Source: Azospirillum baldaniorum
GTDB taxonomy: Bacteria > Pseudomonadota > Alphaproteobacteria > Azospirillales > Azospirillaceae
NCBI RefSeq assembly: GCF_003119195.2
Contig: NZ_CP022262.1
Location: 144,501-208,500 of the forward strand
Direction: 5' to 3'
DNA length: 64,000 bases
Below, piece by piece: positions 26,150 to 34,121 of this stretch; position 1 is the stretch's first letter; each line of letters starts with the position of its first letter. The position numbers and the translations under genes were made by a program. The notes under the pieces were generated by a model. It did no database searches. It had not been told where the DNA came from and saw only the letters and a program-made list of their open reading frames with translations.

Positions 26150-26758
26150 ATGGGCGTTTCCCAGCCCCCCAGCAGCCCGAACCCTGAACCGCCGGCCGCT
26201 CCGGCGCCGCCGGACACGCCGCCTCCCGCCGCTCCGCCACCGCCGCCATCGCCATCGCCGCCATCGCCATCGCCGACGTCATCGACGACACCGGTGACCG
26301 ATGCGGCGGCCAATTCTGCGGCCAATTCTGCGGCCAATTCTGCGGTCGACACGGCGCCCGATACGTCGCCGTTCGAAACGGGCACCAAGACGCCCGCCGA
26401 AATCGCCAGCGCGCTGCTCGACCATGCGGTGAAGAGCGTGAACGCCGCCGCCGAACAGGCCCTGTCCGCGGTCGAGCAGGCCATCCAGCTCGCCGGCCAC
26501 GCCGTGGAGGCGATCCCCGGCCTGACCGCGCACCCCGGCGGCCATGCAGACGAGCAGGGCGCCATGTCGCAGGCGCAGGAGGCGATGTCCCAGGCCCTCC
26601 AGGCCAGCAGCGGCGCCGGCGGTCAGGCGATGCAGCAGGCCAGCGAGCAGCAGCAGAAGGCCGTCGCCGCGGCCACCGAGGCGGCGCAGCAGGCCATGGC
26701 CGCGGCCAGCGCCCAGATCGCGCGGGCGATGAACAGCAAGGGCGACCCGGCCCTGTAA
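26150..26758 (+). CDS. Pro-rich, helical R-body operon protein
   Basis: A 202-residue protein. The first 45 residues are proline-rich (PPAPPDTPPPAAPPPPP), followed by SAANSAANSAANSA from a 12-bp tandem repeat. Two Ala/Gln-rich amphipathic stretches come next (HAVKSVNAAAEQALSAVEQA; MSQAQEAMSQALQASS...QQQKAVAAATEAAQQAM) with coiled-coil-like character. The ATG at 26150 has GAAGGAG upstream; an open frame to the left is Arg-rich and unlikely. It may be a structural or linker component. No family recognised. Confidence 0.55.
   Translation: MGVSQPPSSPNPEPPAAPAPPDTPPPAAPPPPPSPSPPSPSPTSSTTPVTDAAANSAANSAANSAVDTAPDTSPFETGTKTPAEIASALLDHAVKSVNAAAEQALSAVEQAIQLAGHAVEAIPGLTAHPGGHADEQGAMSQAQEAMSQALQASSGAGGQAMQQASEQQQKAVAAATEAAQQAMAAASAQIARAMNSKGDPAL
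26306..26341 (+). repeat. Three 12-bp tandem repeats
   Basis: GCGGCCAATTCT occurs three times in perfect tandem and encodes the repeated AANS. Such a perfect repeat can vary in copy number between strains. Confidence 0.85.
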
Positions 26759-26775
26759 GGCCCCGGACGATCCGC

Positions 26776-26817
26776 CGCTCCGGCGGGACCGCGACACCGC
26801 GCGGTCCCGCCGGAGCG
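26776..26817 (+). promoter_or_regulatory. 18-bp perfect intercistronic hairpin before the giant gene
   Basis: Arms at 26776-26793 and 26800-26817 pair perfectly over 18 bp around the loop ACACCG. It lies between the Pro-rich gene and the giant gene. No T run follows, so it may attenuate read-through or protect upstream mRNA and set a lower level for the giant protein. Confidence 0.6.
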
Positions 26818-26882
26818 CGCGGGGCGGGCGCGTTTCCGCCCACTCCCGAACACCTCCCCAACCGAGCCGAAGGACATCCCGC

Positions 26883-29800
26883 ATGCCGTCCCGCACGCGC
26901 CGGAGATTGATCGTTGTCGCGTCCGAATCCCCGTCCTCCACCCCGCCCTCCATTCCAGTGGAAGCGAGCATGGACGCGGTGGCCGCCGCCGCGACGGCGC
27001 TGGGCCTGCCGGTGGCGCCGGCGTCCCAGCGCGACGTCCTGCATGGCTGGACCGCCGCCGCCGTCCACCCGCTCCAGCCATTGCAGACCGCCTGGCTGCG
27101 GATGGTGCGGAATTCCGTCCTGGGGATCGCGGCGCCCGGCGAGCGAGCCGCCATCCAGACCGCCGCCGTCCAGACCGCCGCCATGGGCCGGCTGTTCGTG
27201 GCGGACGATGGAAACGCGGCGCTGCTGGGAGTGGCGCCGGGAGCGGTTTATGAAGGCGCGTGCTTTCCCCTGCCCGATGACCGGCTGAACGCCGCCCTCG
27301 ATCTGTTGAAGCAGGCGCTGCGCGTCGTCGGAGAGGCGAAGGACGGCAAGCCCATCGGGGCCGACGCCATTTCGCGGCGGCTGCGCGACGCCCGCGACGT
27401 CCTGATGCCGCTGATCGACGCGTTCGCCGGACCGGAGGAGGCTGGCGGCACCGCCCCCTTTGCGGAGGAGCGGCGACAGCTGCTCGGCCTCGACCAGGAC
27501 ATCGCGGCGGCGCAAAGCTGGGACGCGGTGACGGCCATCGTGGCAGGCCTCGCCCGGATCACCGATGCCCTGGGCGACGCGACGCAGGCCGCCGGAGGCG
27601 TGCATCTGTCCTACGCCGCCGAAGCCGCCTGCCGCCTCCGGCTCGCCATCCGGTTCAAGGTCCGGCATGACCTTCCGCTGCCCGCGGACCGGCTGGCCGT
27701 CGCCGACCGCAAGCTGACCCGCCTCCTCAACGGCGGCTATCCGCAACTGGCGGGGTGGCTGCGCAGCCACTTGCGGACGTTGGCGCAGCGGATGGCGGAA
27801 ATCGATCCATCCGGGAACAGCCGGTTCATCGTCCTGGAGGACGGCAGCGAAGGCGCGAACGGCTGGACCGTCCAGTTGCTCATCAACCCCAGCCTGCCGG
27901 CACCGTCCTGGTTCGCCCTGTTCCAGCGTCTGCACAACATCCTTGTCATGGCGCTGTTCTCGCTCAAGCTGGAGTTGTACGGGCTGCTGCACCGGCTTGC
28001 CGGCGCGACGCCCGCGGAACTCCCAACGGACGACGCAGGCAGCGGGGTGACGGAGGACGGGGTGACGGGCATCGGAAGCCGGGGTGCCTCGGACTACGGG
28101 CGCAACGGCTGCGCCGCCGTTCTGGTCGATGTGACCATCCCGCGTCACGGCACGCTGGCTGTTCAGCAGCAGTGGCGGCGCTTCACCGGAGACGTGCGGC
28201 TTGAGGACGGCCTGCCCCGCCCCGGAGAGGCCTACCGGATCACCTCGGCCCTGCAGGCGATCAATGCGCTGTGCCAATCCTCGCTCCCGCCGGGGAACGC
28301 CGCTCCGGCGCTGATCACGCGGCTTCACGGCCTGCTGGCCAGCCAGGATCGGACGACGGCGGACGGCATCGCGGCGATCCGCGCCCGCATCCGCGAGGGC
28401 ATCGTCCCGCTGTCGCTGAAGGCCATCGACGGACTCGACGATGCCACGGTCCAGCGGCTGCTCGTCGTGATGCTGGAACAGGCCTGCCAGGGCTACGGTC
28501 TTGCCACGGACAAGGCGCTGGCGGCGGCCTTCGACGGCTGGTTCGCCGCCCGGCTTCCCGATTACGCGGAGCTGGCCACCCTGCCTGAGACGGTCTCGGA
28601 GGCGATCAGGGCGGCCAAGAGCGAAGGGGCCTGGAACGATGGGACCGCGGCCACCGCGAACGCCGTGGGCTTCGGCCTGTGGGTGTCAACGGTCATGGAG
28701 GACCATATCGAGAGACGCGCGTCCTTCCTGCGCGCCCGCTTCGACGACCCCGACACGCTGCCCACCCTGGCCGCGGCGCTGAAAAGCCTGGGGGTCCAAC
28801 CGGTGATCGAAGGTCCCTGGGCGGCGGTTCTGCATCTGGAGCATTCCGGGCCGCGGCGAGAAAAGGCCACGACGGCGGCCCCCCTCGCCATCCTGCTCCA
28901 AGACAGCGGGACCGGGCGCCAACCGGACGAACTGCTCATCGCCACCGCCCCGCTGATCGAGGATTGGCTGGTCACCCAAGGCGGCAACCTCGCGCTGAAG
29001 CGCGACGGCGGGCGGCTGGTCATCGTCTGGAACGCCGAGGTGGATCTCGGCCCCTTCCGCTACGCCCCGGTCGGGGCCACGCTCTCCGTGACGGCTGCCG
29101 CGGAAGGCGGGCCACCCCTCTCGCTGCTCGCCGGAGTGCCCGTCACCGCCCTGTCCGACACGATCCGGTCGGTCTGCGAAAGCGTGGTGCTGACGGACGA
29201 TGTCGCCGTGCACAACCGGCTGGCCGGCACGCTGAACGCCTTGATCGACGCAAGCCTGCGCACCGGAACGCCGGAAGACACCGATCCGTCGCTGGAGGCT
29301 CTGCGCCAGGGCCGATGCCGCCATCTAATGCTGAGCAGCGCGGAGCTGGCGCAGGGCGCCGACGCCGATTACCCGCGGAGCTACTATCCCGACGACGCCG
29401 CAAGGATCACGCTGGGCGCCAATCCGGCGGAGGTCGCGCTCCAGCTTTCCGACCTCGCCAAGGGGTCCGCCGGCCGGACCCTCAGGCTGCTGGTCGTCAA
29501 CCAGGGAAGCGGCGGCGGCGACCGCCTGTCGCCGGGGCCGTGGACGACGGAGGAAATGGTCCGCAGCATCGTGAAGCCGCTGACGCAGTCGGAGCTGGAT
29601 GCCCGGACCATCATTCTGGACTATCCGATGTCGTTGGCGGCGATGCCGGCCTTCGCACCGCTGTGCGCCCCAGCCGGCCGGATCATCGGCACCATCTACG
29701 GCGGCACCGAACCCGTCATGGACCGCGGCCTGTGGGAGTCGGTCCGCCCGGCGCTCGCCGACAACGACGCGAAGGCCGCCGACACGGTTATTGACGAGGC

Positions 29801-32021
29801 CATCGAGAGACGGATCGGGTCGCTGACCACGGGCATGACGGGCCAAGTCCATCTGAAGAGCTTCCTCACCGCCACGGACGCGGAGATCAACACCTATCTG
29901 ACCGGTGATCCCGACGGGCGGGACGCGGTGTCGCTCCTGCGCTGCCTCAAGCCGCTCGGCGAGACGCTCGGCAGTCCCGACGCGCCGCTCGACCGCATCG
30001 AGACCATGCTGCGGACTCTGCGGAGCACGCCCCTTCCCTGGAGCGACTTCGCCGACGCGGACAAGGCCGTTCTGAAGGATTTCCCGACGGAGGTCGGGGC
30101 GATGACGACGGACGACCTGGAGCAGCTGCGCGCCCGGCTGCGCAGCCGGGTGATGGAGGTTCTCATTGATCCCGTCTGGGGCATCGGCCTGGACCCGAAG
30201 GTTCTGGCCGACCTGCCCCTGTTCAGATCGAGAATGTCCGGATCGGAAGCGGATGATCTGTGGAGCCGGCTCGACCGCCGCTGGGCCCATCTGCTCGCCC
30301 TCGACCCCGGCCTGTCGCGCTGCCCGTCCCGGATCGCGCTCTACAGCGCCCGAACCGGCGAGCTTTGCCTCGACGCCGCCTTCGAAACCTTCGACGGCAA
30401 GTTGGAAGGGATGCTCCGACGCGCGGCGCCGTCCGCCGACCGGCAAACCACCGAAGCCCTGACGGAACTGCGGTCCGGTCCGGGCAACGCGACGCTTCGG
30501 TGGGTCGAGAACCTCGGCCAGCACCCCGGCTCGGGCCGCGCGTGGGAGGGGTTCATGCACAGCACCACCCAGGCCCAGGAGGAATTTGGATTCTCCAAGC
30601 TGGAGGCGAAACGCCGCCAGGCGATCAAACCGGGCAGGTTCCGCCCGCCGGCGCTGTTGCCGAACCGTCCGCCGACCAAAACGACCGAGGCGAAGGAAGC
30701 GGCGCAGGCTCTGAACGAGCGTCTCGCGCATGACTCATCCTACGAGGAAAATCTGGCGCTTCTGCGCTCCGACACGGGCATGACGTTCTACGTGATGGGT
30801 TTCAGCGCCATGGGTCAGGGCGATACCGCCTTCATCGTGCGTACGGTCGGTCTGCTCCAGGGACTCGGTTTGAAAGCGACTGGAGTGAAGGAGGAAAACA
30901 GCGCCTTCTCCCCCGGCACCTCCTTCAACGCCAACCGGTTCATGACTTCGGAAACCATGCTGGAGAAGATCAAGCCCGGGGATTTCGTGATCGAGGGGCC
31001 GTTGTCCGATCCGGTCATGCTCAAAGGCACATCACTGCCCACGCAGGTGGATGTGATGCGCAAAACCAATCTCAAGTTGGAAGAGGTCCGCAATCTGCGG
31101 CTCTATGAATACGGCACCCTCGATTACCGGGGAGGCCAATTGGTGCAATCGGAAAGGCAGAATGGGACAACGCCGGCTTCAAAGATGAACGTGGTCAACT
31201 TCGCCAACAATCCGCATCACGCCTTCATGGGCATGGGGCATGGTGAAATCGGCGCCTTCTACAATTCGAGAAGCCGGTCCGGTCCGGTCGATCTGCCCGC
31301 CGTGCTGAAGACGTTCGCCGAGACCAGCCGGACCACCTCTGAAATTCTCCGGCTCATCGACGGCAACCCCGCCATCTACATCGGTTACGCCAACACGGTG
31401 CCCAGCGTTCAGGGCTGGGTCACCGCGGTCAGCGCGCATGTGGCCAGGACCGGCGGCCCGGCGCTGATCATCGGGCTCTATGGCGCGACCAAGATCGCCA
31501 AGCCGTTCCAGATGGACCGAAGCGACGCGCTCTTCGTCAATGACCGCATTCCCAATTCCGAAGGGAAGACCGGTCAATTGACGACGTTGACGGCCAAAGT
31601 CAAATCCAGCTCCACGGTCATCATCTCGGACAGCGTGCCGGCCCCGGTCATGAACGCGCTGCAAAGGCAGGCCAAGCCGCTCACGCTGGCGACCGGCAAT
31701 TATTCCCTGTCCGAGGCGATCGAGAACGGGCATTTCCCGATCTACGAACGTTTGATTTTCAATGCCGGGGTCGAGATCGCCTTCGACGGCCAAGTCGACC
31801 ATGCCCTGACAGAGTTGAATTTGAAGGAAACGGACTTCGGAGGCGCGATCAAACAGCTCGTCGGCGTCCAACCGGAATCGCTGAACAGGACCAAGGTCGA
31901 TGCCATTGGCATCGTTCTGGACCACCCCGATGACGTGAGGATGCTGATGGCCGTGATCGAGGCCAACACGGACATCACGCCCGGTCTGGTGGCGCGCTTG
32001 GCCAATCTGATGCGGATCTGA
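26883..32021 (+). CDS. Giant R-body-linked protein of 1712 residues, unknown function
   Basis: No named family is recognised for most of the length. There is no signal peptide, no clear membrane helix, and no Walker motif. Residues 1 to about 1290 are mainly helical. From about residue 1300 the style changes: FYVMGFSAMGQGDTAFIVRTVGLLQGLG, GDFVIEGPLSDP (about 1365), HAFMGMGHGEIGAFYNS (about 1447), IYIGYANTVPS (about 1498), and LATGNYSLSEAIENGHFP (about 1603). That last motif and the alternating strand/helix pattern recall GT-B glycosyltransferase folds, a weak inference only. It is the last gene of the plus-strand reb run and ends at a strong terminator. It could be a delivered effector or an assembly factor. 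Confidence 0.7.
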   Translation: MPSRTRRRLIVVASESPSSTPPSIPVEASMDAVAAAATALGLPVAPASQRDVLHGWTAAAVHPLQPLQTAWLRMVRNSVLGIAAPGERAAIQTAAVQTAAMGRLFVADDGNAALLGVAPGAVYEGACFPLPDDRLNAALDLLKQALRVVGEAKDGKPIGADAISRRLRDARDVLMPLIDAFAGPEEAGGTAPFAEERRQLLGLDQDIAAAQSWDAVTAIVAGLARITDALGDATQAAGGVHLSYAAEAACRLRLAIRFKVRHDLPLPADRLAVADRKLTRLLNGGYPQLAGWLRSHLRTLAQRMAEIDPSGNSRFIVLEDGSEGANGWTVQLLINPSLPAPSWFALFQRLHNILVMALFSLKLELYGLLHRLAGATPAELPTDDAGSGVTEDGVTGIGSRGASDYGRNGCAAVLVDVTIPRHGTLAVQQQWRRFTGDVRLEDGLPRPGEAYRITSALQAINALCQSSLPPGNAAPALITRLHGLLASQDRTTADGIAAIRARIREGIVPLSLKAIDGLDDATVQRLLVVMLEQACQGYGLATDKALAAAFDGWFAARLPDYAELATLPETVSEAIRAAKSEGAWNDGTAATANAVGFGLWVSTVMEDHIERRASFLRARFDDPDTLPTLAAALKSLGVQPVIEGPWAAVLHLEHSGPRREKATTAAPLAILLQDSGTGRQPDELLIATAPLIEDWLVTQGGNLALKRDGGRLVIVWNAEVDLGPFRYAPVGATLSVTAAAEGGPPLSLLAGVPVTALSDTIRSVCESVVLTDDVAVHNRLAGTLNALIDASLRTGTPEDTDPSLEALRQGRCRHLMLSSAELAQGADADYPRSYYPDDAARITLGANPAEVALQLSDLAKGSAGRTLRLLVVNQGSGGGDRLSPGPWTTEEMVRSIVKPLTQSELDARTIILDYPMSLAAMPAFAPLCAPAGRIIGTIYGGTEPVMDRGLWESVRPALADNDAKAADTVIDEAIERRIGSLTTGMTGQVHLKSFLTATDAEINTYLTGDPDGRDAVSLLRCLKPLGETLGSPDAPLDRIETMLRTLRSTPLPWSDFADADKAVLKDFPTEVGAMTTDDLEQLRARLRSRVMEVLIDPVWGIGLDPKVLADLPLFRSRMSGSEADDLWSRLDRRWAHLLALDPGLSRCPSRIALYSARTGELCLDAAFETFDGKLEGMLRRAAPSADRQTTEALTELRSGPGNATLRWVENLGQHPGSGRAWEGFMHSTTQAQEEFGFSKLEAKRRQAIKPGRFRPPALLPNRPPTKTTEAKEAAQALNERLAHDSSYEENLALLRSDTGMTFYVMGFSAMGQGDTAFIVRTVGLLQGLGLKATGVKEENSAFSPGTSFNANRFMTSETMLEKIKPGDFVIEGPLSDPVMLKGTSLPTQVDVMRKTNLKLEEVRNLRLYEYGTLDYRGGQLVQSERQNGTTPASKMNVVNFANNPHHAFMGMGHGEIGAFYNSRSRSGPVDLPAVLKTFAETSRTTSEILRLIDGNPAIYIGYANTVPSVQGWVTAVSAHVARTGGPALIIGLYGATKIAKPFQMDRSDALFVNDRIPNSEGKTGQLTTLTAKVKSSSTVIISDSVPAPVMNALQRQAKPLTLATGNYSLSEAIENGHFPIYERLIFNAGVEIAFDGQVDHALTELNLKETDFGGAIKQLVGVQPESLNRTKVDAIGIVLDHPDDVRMLMAVIEANTDITPGLVARLANLMRI

Positions 32022-32126
32022 CGGCTGGCCGCCCGACAACGCGCCTGAAGCCCGTCGGCTCCTTCCAACACCCGGCACACGATCCGCTCACCGCCGCGGT
32101 CCCGCCAACCGACGCATGAATCAAAC

Positions 32127-32164
32127 AGGCCCGCCGGGGGAAAACCCGGCGGGCCTCTCTTTTC
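32127..32164 (+). terminator. Rho-independent terminator ending the R-body operon
   Basis: A perfect 12-bp stem (AGGCCCGCCGGG, 32127-32138; CCCGGCGGGCCT, 32145-32156) is followed by CTCTCTTTT. It sits about 105 bases after the giant gene. Read on the other strand it is followed by GTTTGATT and may also end the convergent regulator gene. Confidence 0.85.
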
Positions 32165-32178
32165 CACGATTCCCCCGA

Positions 32179-33828
32179 TCAGCCGCGCGCGGCGGTTCCC
32201 GGAAGGTTGCGCCGGTATTCCCGAGGGCTCTGTCCGACGATGCGGCGGAAGCTTTTCTCGAAATGGCTGAGGTCGCCGTAGCCGACGTTCATCGCCACTT
32301 CGGTGATGGGGAGGCGGCGGTCCGCGGCCAGGAGTTCCTGCGCCTTGTGGATGCGGATGCGGCCGAGCAGACCCTTGAAGGAGGTCCGAAGCTCCGTCCG
32401 GAACAGGTAGCTGAGGTGGGACGGGCTGACATGGGCTTGCCGGGACAGCTCGTCCAGCGTGATCGGATCGGCGAAGCGCTCGCCCAGGAACACCAGCGCC
32501 TTGCGCAAGCCGCCGTGCAGCCGGGCCAGCGCCGCCGGGTCCCGGGTCAGCGCGCAGTGCACCCAGTGGTCGGCGGGCGCCGGGGCCGGCGGAGGAACCG
32601 GCGCGGCTCCCGACGGGCCAACCGATTGCTCAGCCGGTTGGGTGGTGGACTCCGCGTGGGCCGGCATGGCGCCGCCGACCATCCAGGGGGCGTGGCGGCG
32701 CACGTCGCCATGGCGGATCGGCCGGCCCCCGGTCATCACCGCCAGCCGGGCGATCACCCGCTCCAGTTCGAACAGGTTCTCCGGCCAGCTGTGGGCCTTG
32801 CACAGGGCGATCAGTTCGTCGGTCCGCGTCTCGTCGGCGCGTCCGCCGTGGCGGTCGAGGGCGGCGAGGACCAGCGGCTCGATGTCCCCCGGCCGGTCGC
32901 GCAGCGGCGGCACGGTGGCGCACAGGAAATCCAGCTCGGCCAGCAGCGAACGGGAGAACCGCCCCTCCTCCGCCAGCCGCCGCAGGTCGGCGGTCGTCGA
33001 GGCGATGACCCGCGGGCTCCCCATTCCGTTGGCCATCCCGTTGCCCGCCCCATTGCCGGAGTGCGTCCAGCCGCCCGGCGCGTCGAGCCATTGACCGAGT
33101 TGGGACGGCATGTGCTGGACGATCTGCCCCTGCAGGGCCGGCGTCATCTCGTCCACACCGCTGAGGAACAGGGTGCCCCCGGCGGCCCGCGCGAACCAGT
33201 CGGCGGGAGTCCCCGCCGGGTCCGCCCCGTTGATCTGGACGAAGGGGCCGTCGCGCCGCGGTCCGCAACCATGGATCGCCGCGGCGAGCGGCGCCTTCTC
33301 CGTTCCGAACTCCCCGGTCAGCAGGACGGGCAGCGCGCTGTGGGCGGCCTGCTCCAGGAAAGCGTCCAGCTCGCGCAGCGCCGGGCTCATGCCGACCATC
33401 ATCAGGGGCCGGCCGAACCGCCGCTCCGCCCAGCGCCGCACCTCGTAGCGCTTGGCCAGATAGCCGCACTGGCGGGCGACGTCCTGCAGAATGGGCGCTT
33501 CGGGCGCGACGCCGTCCGGCGCCTGGTCGAGAACCAGCCGCATCTCGCCGACCGGCGTGTCGGCGTAGGTGATGGGCACCACCACCGCCTCCGGGTCGGC
33601 CGCGGCGTCGTTGGGGTCGCCGTCCTCCGTCCAGCGAAGGCGCCCGCCCGCGCGGTCCTGGGCGAGCACCAGCGTGCCCATGTCCTGAAGCCAAAGCGCA
33701 CCGCCGCGCAGCGGCGCGCGGTCGGCCAGCCGGCCCATCAGCCCGCCGATCAGGTCCGGCAGACTGCGAAAATCGGCCGAGGCCGGATGCAGGATCTCGT
33801 CCAGCGTGCCACAGACCGACACAGTCAT
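32179..33828 (-). CDS. Hybrid regulator: GAF-like, degenerate sigma-54 AAA domain, AraC HTH
   Basis: The 549-residue protein has a GAF-like N-terminus (about 20-130). An AAA domain of the enhancer-binding type follows (GEFGTEKAPLAAAIHG, PFVQINGADP, AAGGTLFLSGVDEMTPALQGQIV), then a C-terminal AraC-type double HTH (ITLDELSRQAHVSPSHLSYLFRTEL...ITEVAMNVGYGDLSHFEKSFRRIVGQSPREYRR). The AAA part is degenerate. The Walker A glycine before Lys is Glu, the Walker B Asp-Glu is Ser-Gly, and the GAFTGA loop is missing. It therefore should not act on sigma-54 polymerase; binding DNA through AraC is expected. The start ATG 33826-33828 has GGAGG upstream. It converges on the R-body operon. Confidence 0.8.
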   Translation of the reverse strand: MTVSVCGTLDEILHPASADFRSLPDLIGGLMGRLADRAPLRGGALWLQDMGTLVLAQDRAGGRLRWTEDGDPNDAAADPEAVVVPITYADTPVGEMRLVLDQAPDGVAPEAPILQDVARQCGYLAKRYEVRRWAERRFGRPLMMVGMSPALRELDAFLEQAAHSALPVLLTGEFGTEKAPLAAAIHGCGPRRDGPFVQINGADPAGTPADWFARAAGGTLFLSGVDEMTPALQGQIVQHMPSQLGQWLDAPGGWTHSGNGAGNGMANGMGSPRVIASTTADLRRLAEEGRFSRSLLAELDFLCATVPPLRDRPGDIEPLVLAALDRHGGRADETRTDELIALCKAHSWPENLFELERVIARLAVMTGGRPIRHGDVRRHAPWMVGGAMPAHAESTTQPAEQSVGPSGAAPVPPPAPAPADHWVHCALTRDPAALARLHGGLRKALVFLGERFADPITLDELSRQAHVSPSHLSYLFRTELRTSFKGLLGRIRIHKAQELLAADRRLPITEVAMNVGYGDLSHFEKSFRRIVGQSPREYRRNLPGTAARG

Positions 33829-34056
33829 CGCACCGCCTCCTTGATAAAGCCGTGCAGCATCTTCCGCGCGCGCCGGACCGTGAAGACGAATGCATGCATC
33901 GCGGAGCCGCGATGGCGGTAATCGGATTGATAAGATCGAATCATGACCGGAATCACCTGCCGCCGTTTCAGACAATGGGTTCACAGCCAATCGACGCTTC
34001 ATGGCGTCAGGGCGTGAAGTCTTCGGCAGACCGGCTTTTTTTCCGGACAAACAAAT

Positions 34057-34095
34057 GGGCCGCCCGGCGTCCGGTGTCCCGGCGCCGGGCGGCCC
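34057..34095 (-). terminator. Rho-independent terminator after adhE
   Basis: A perfect 13-bp stem (arms 34083-34095 and 34057-34069), read on the minus strand, is followed by ATTTGTTTG. It lies 27 bases past the adhE stop and separates adhE from the regulator gene. The rest of 33829-34121 should hold the regulator's promoter. Confidence 0.8.
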
Positions 34096-34121
34096 GTCAG
34101 GCCTCAATCAACGTGAAGGCA

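Noticed and set aside
25981..26187. 68-residue GTG-started Pro/Thr/Ala-rich frame
   Set aside because: Low complexity, no ribosome site, overlaps the better-supported start at 26150.
24807..28328. 1173-residue minus-strand open frame across the R-body operon
   Set aside because: Arg/Gly-rich antisense shadow of well-supported plus-strand genes with ribosome sites.
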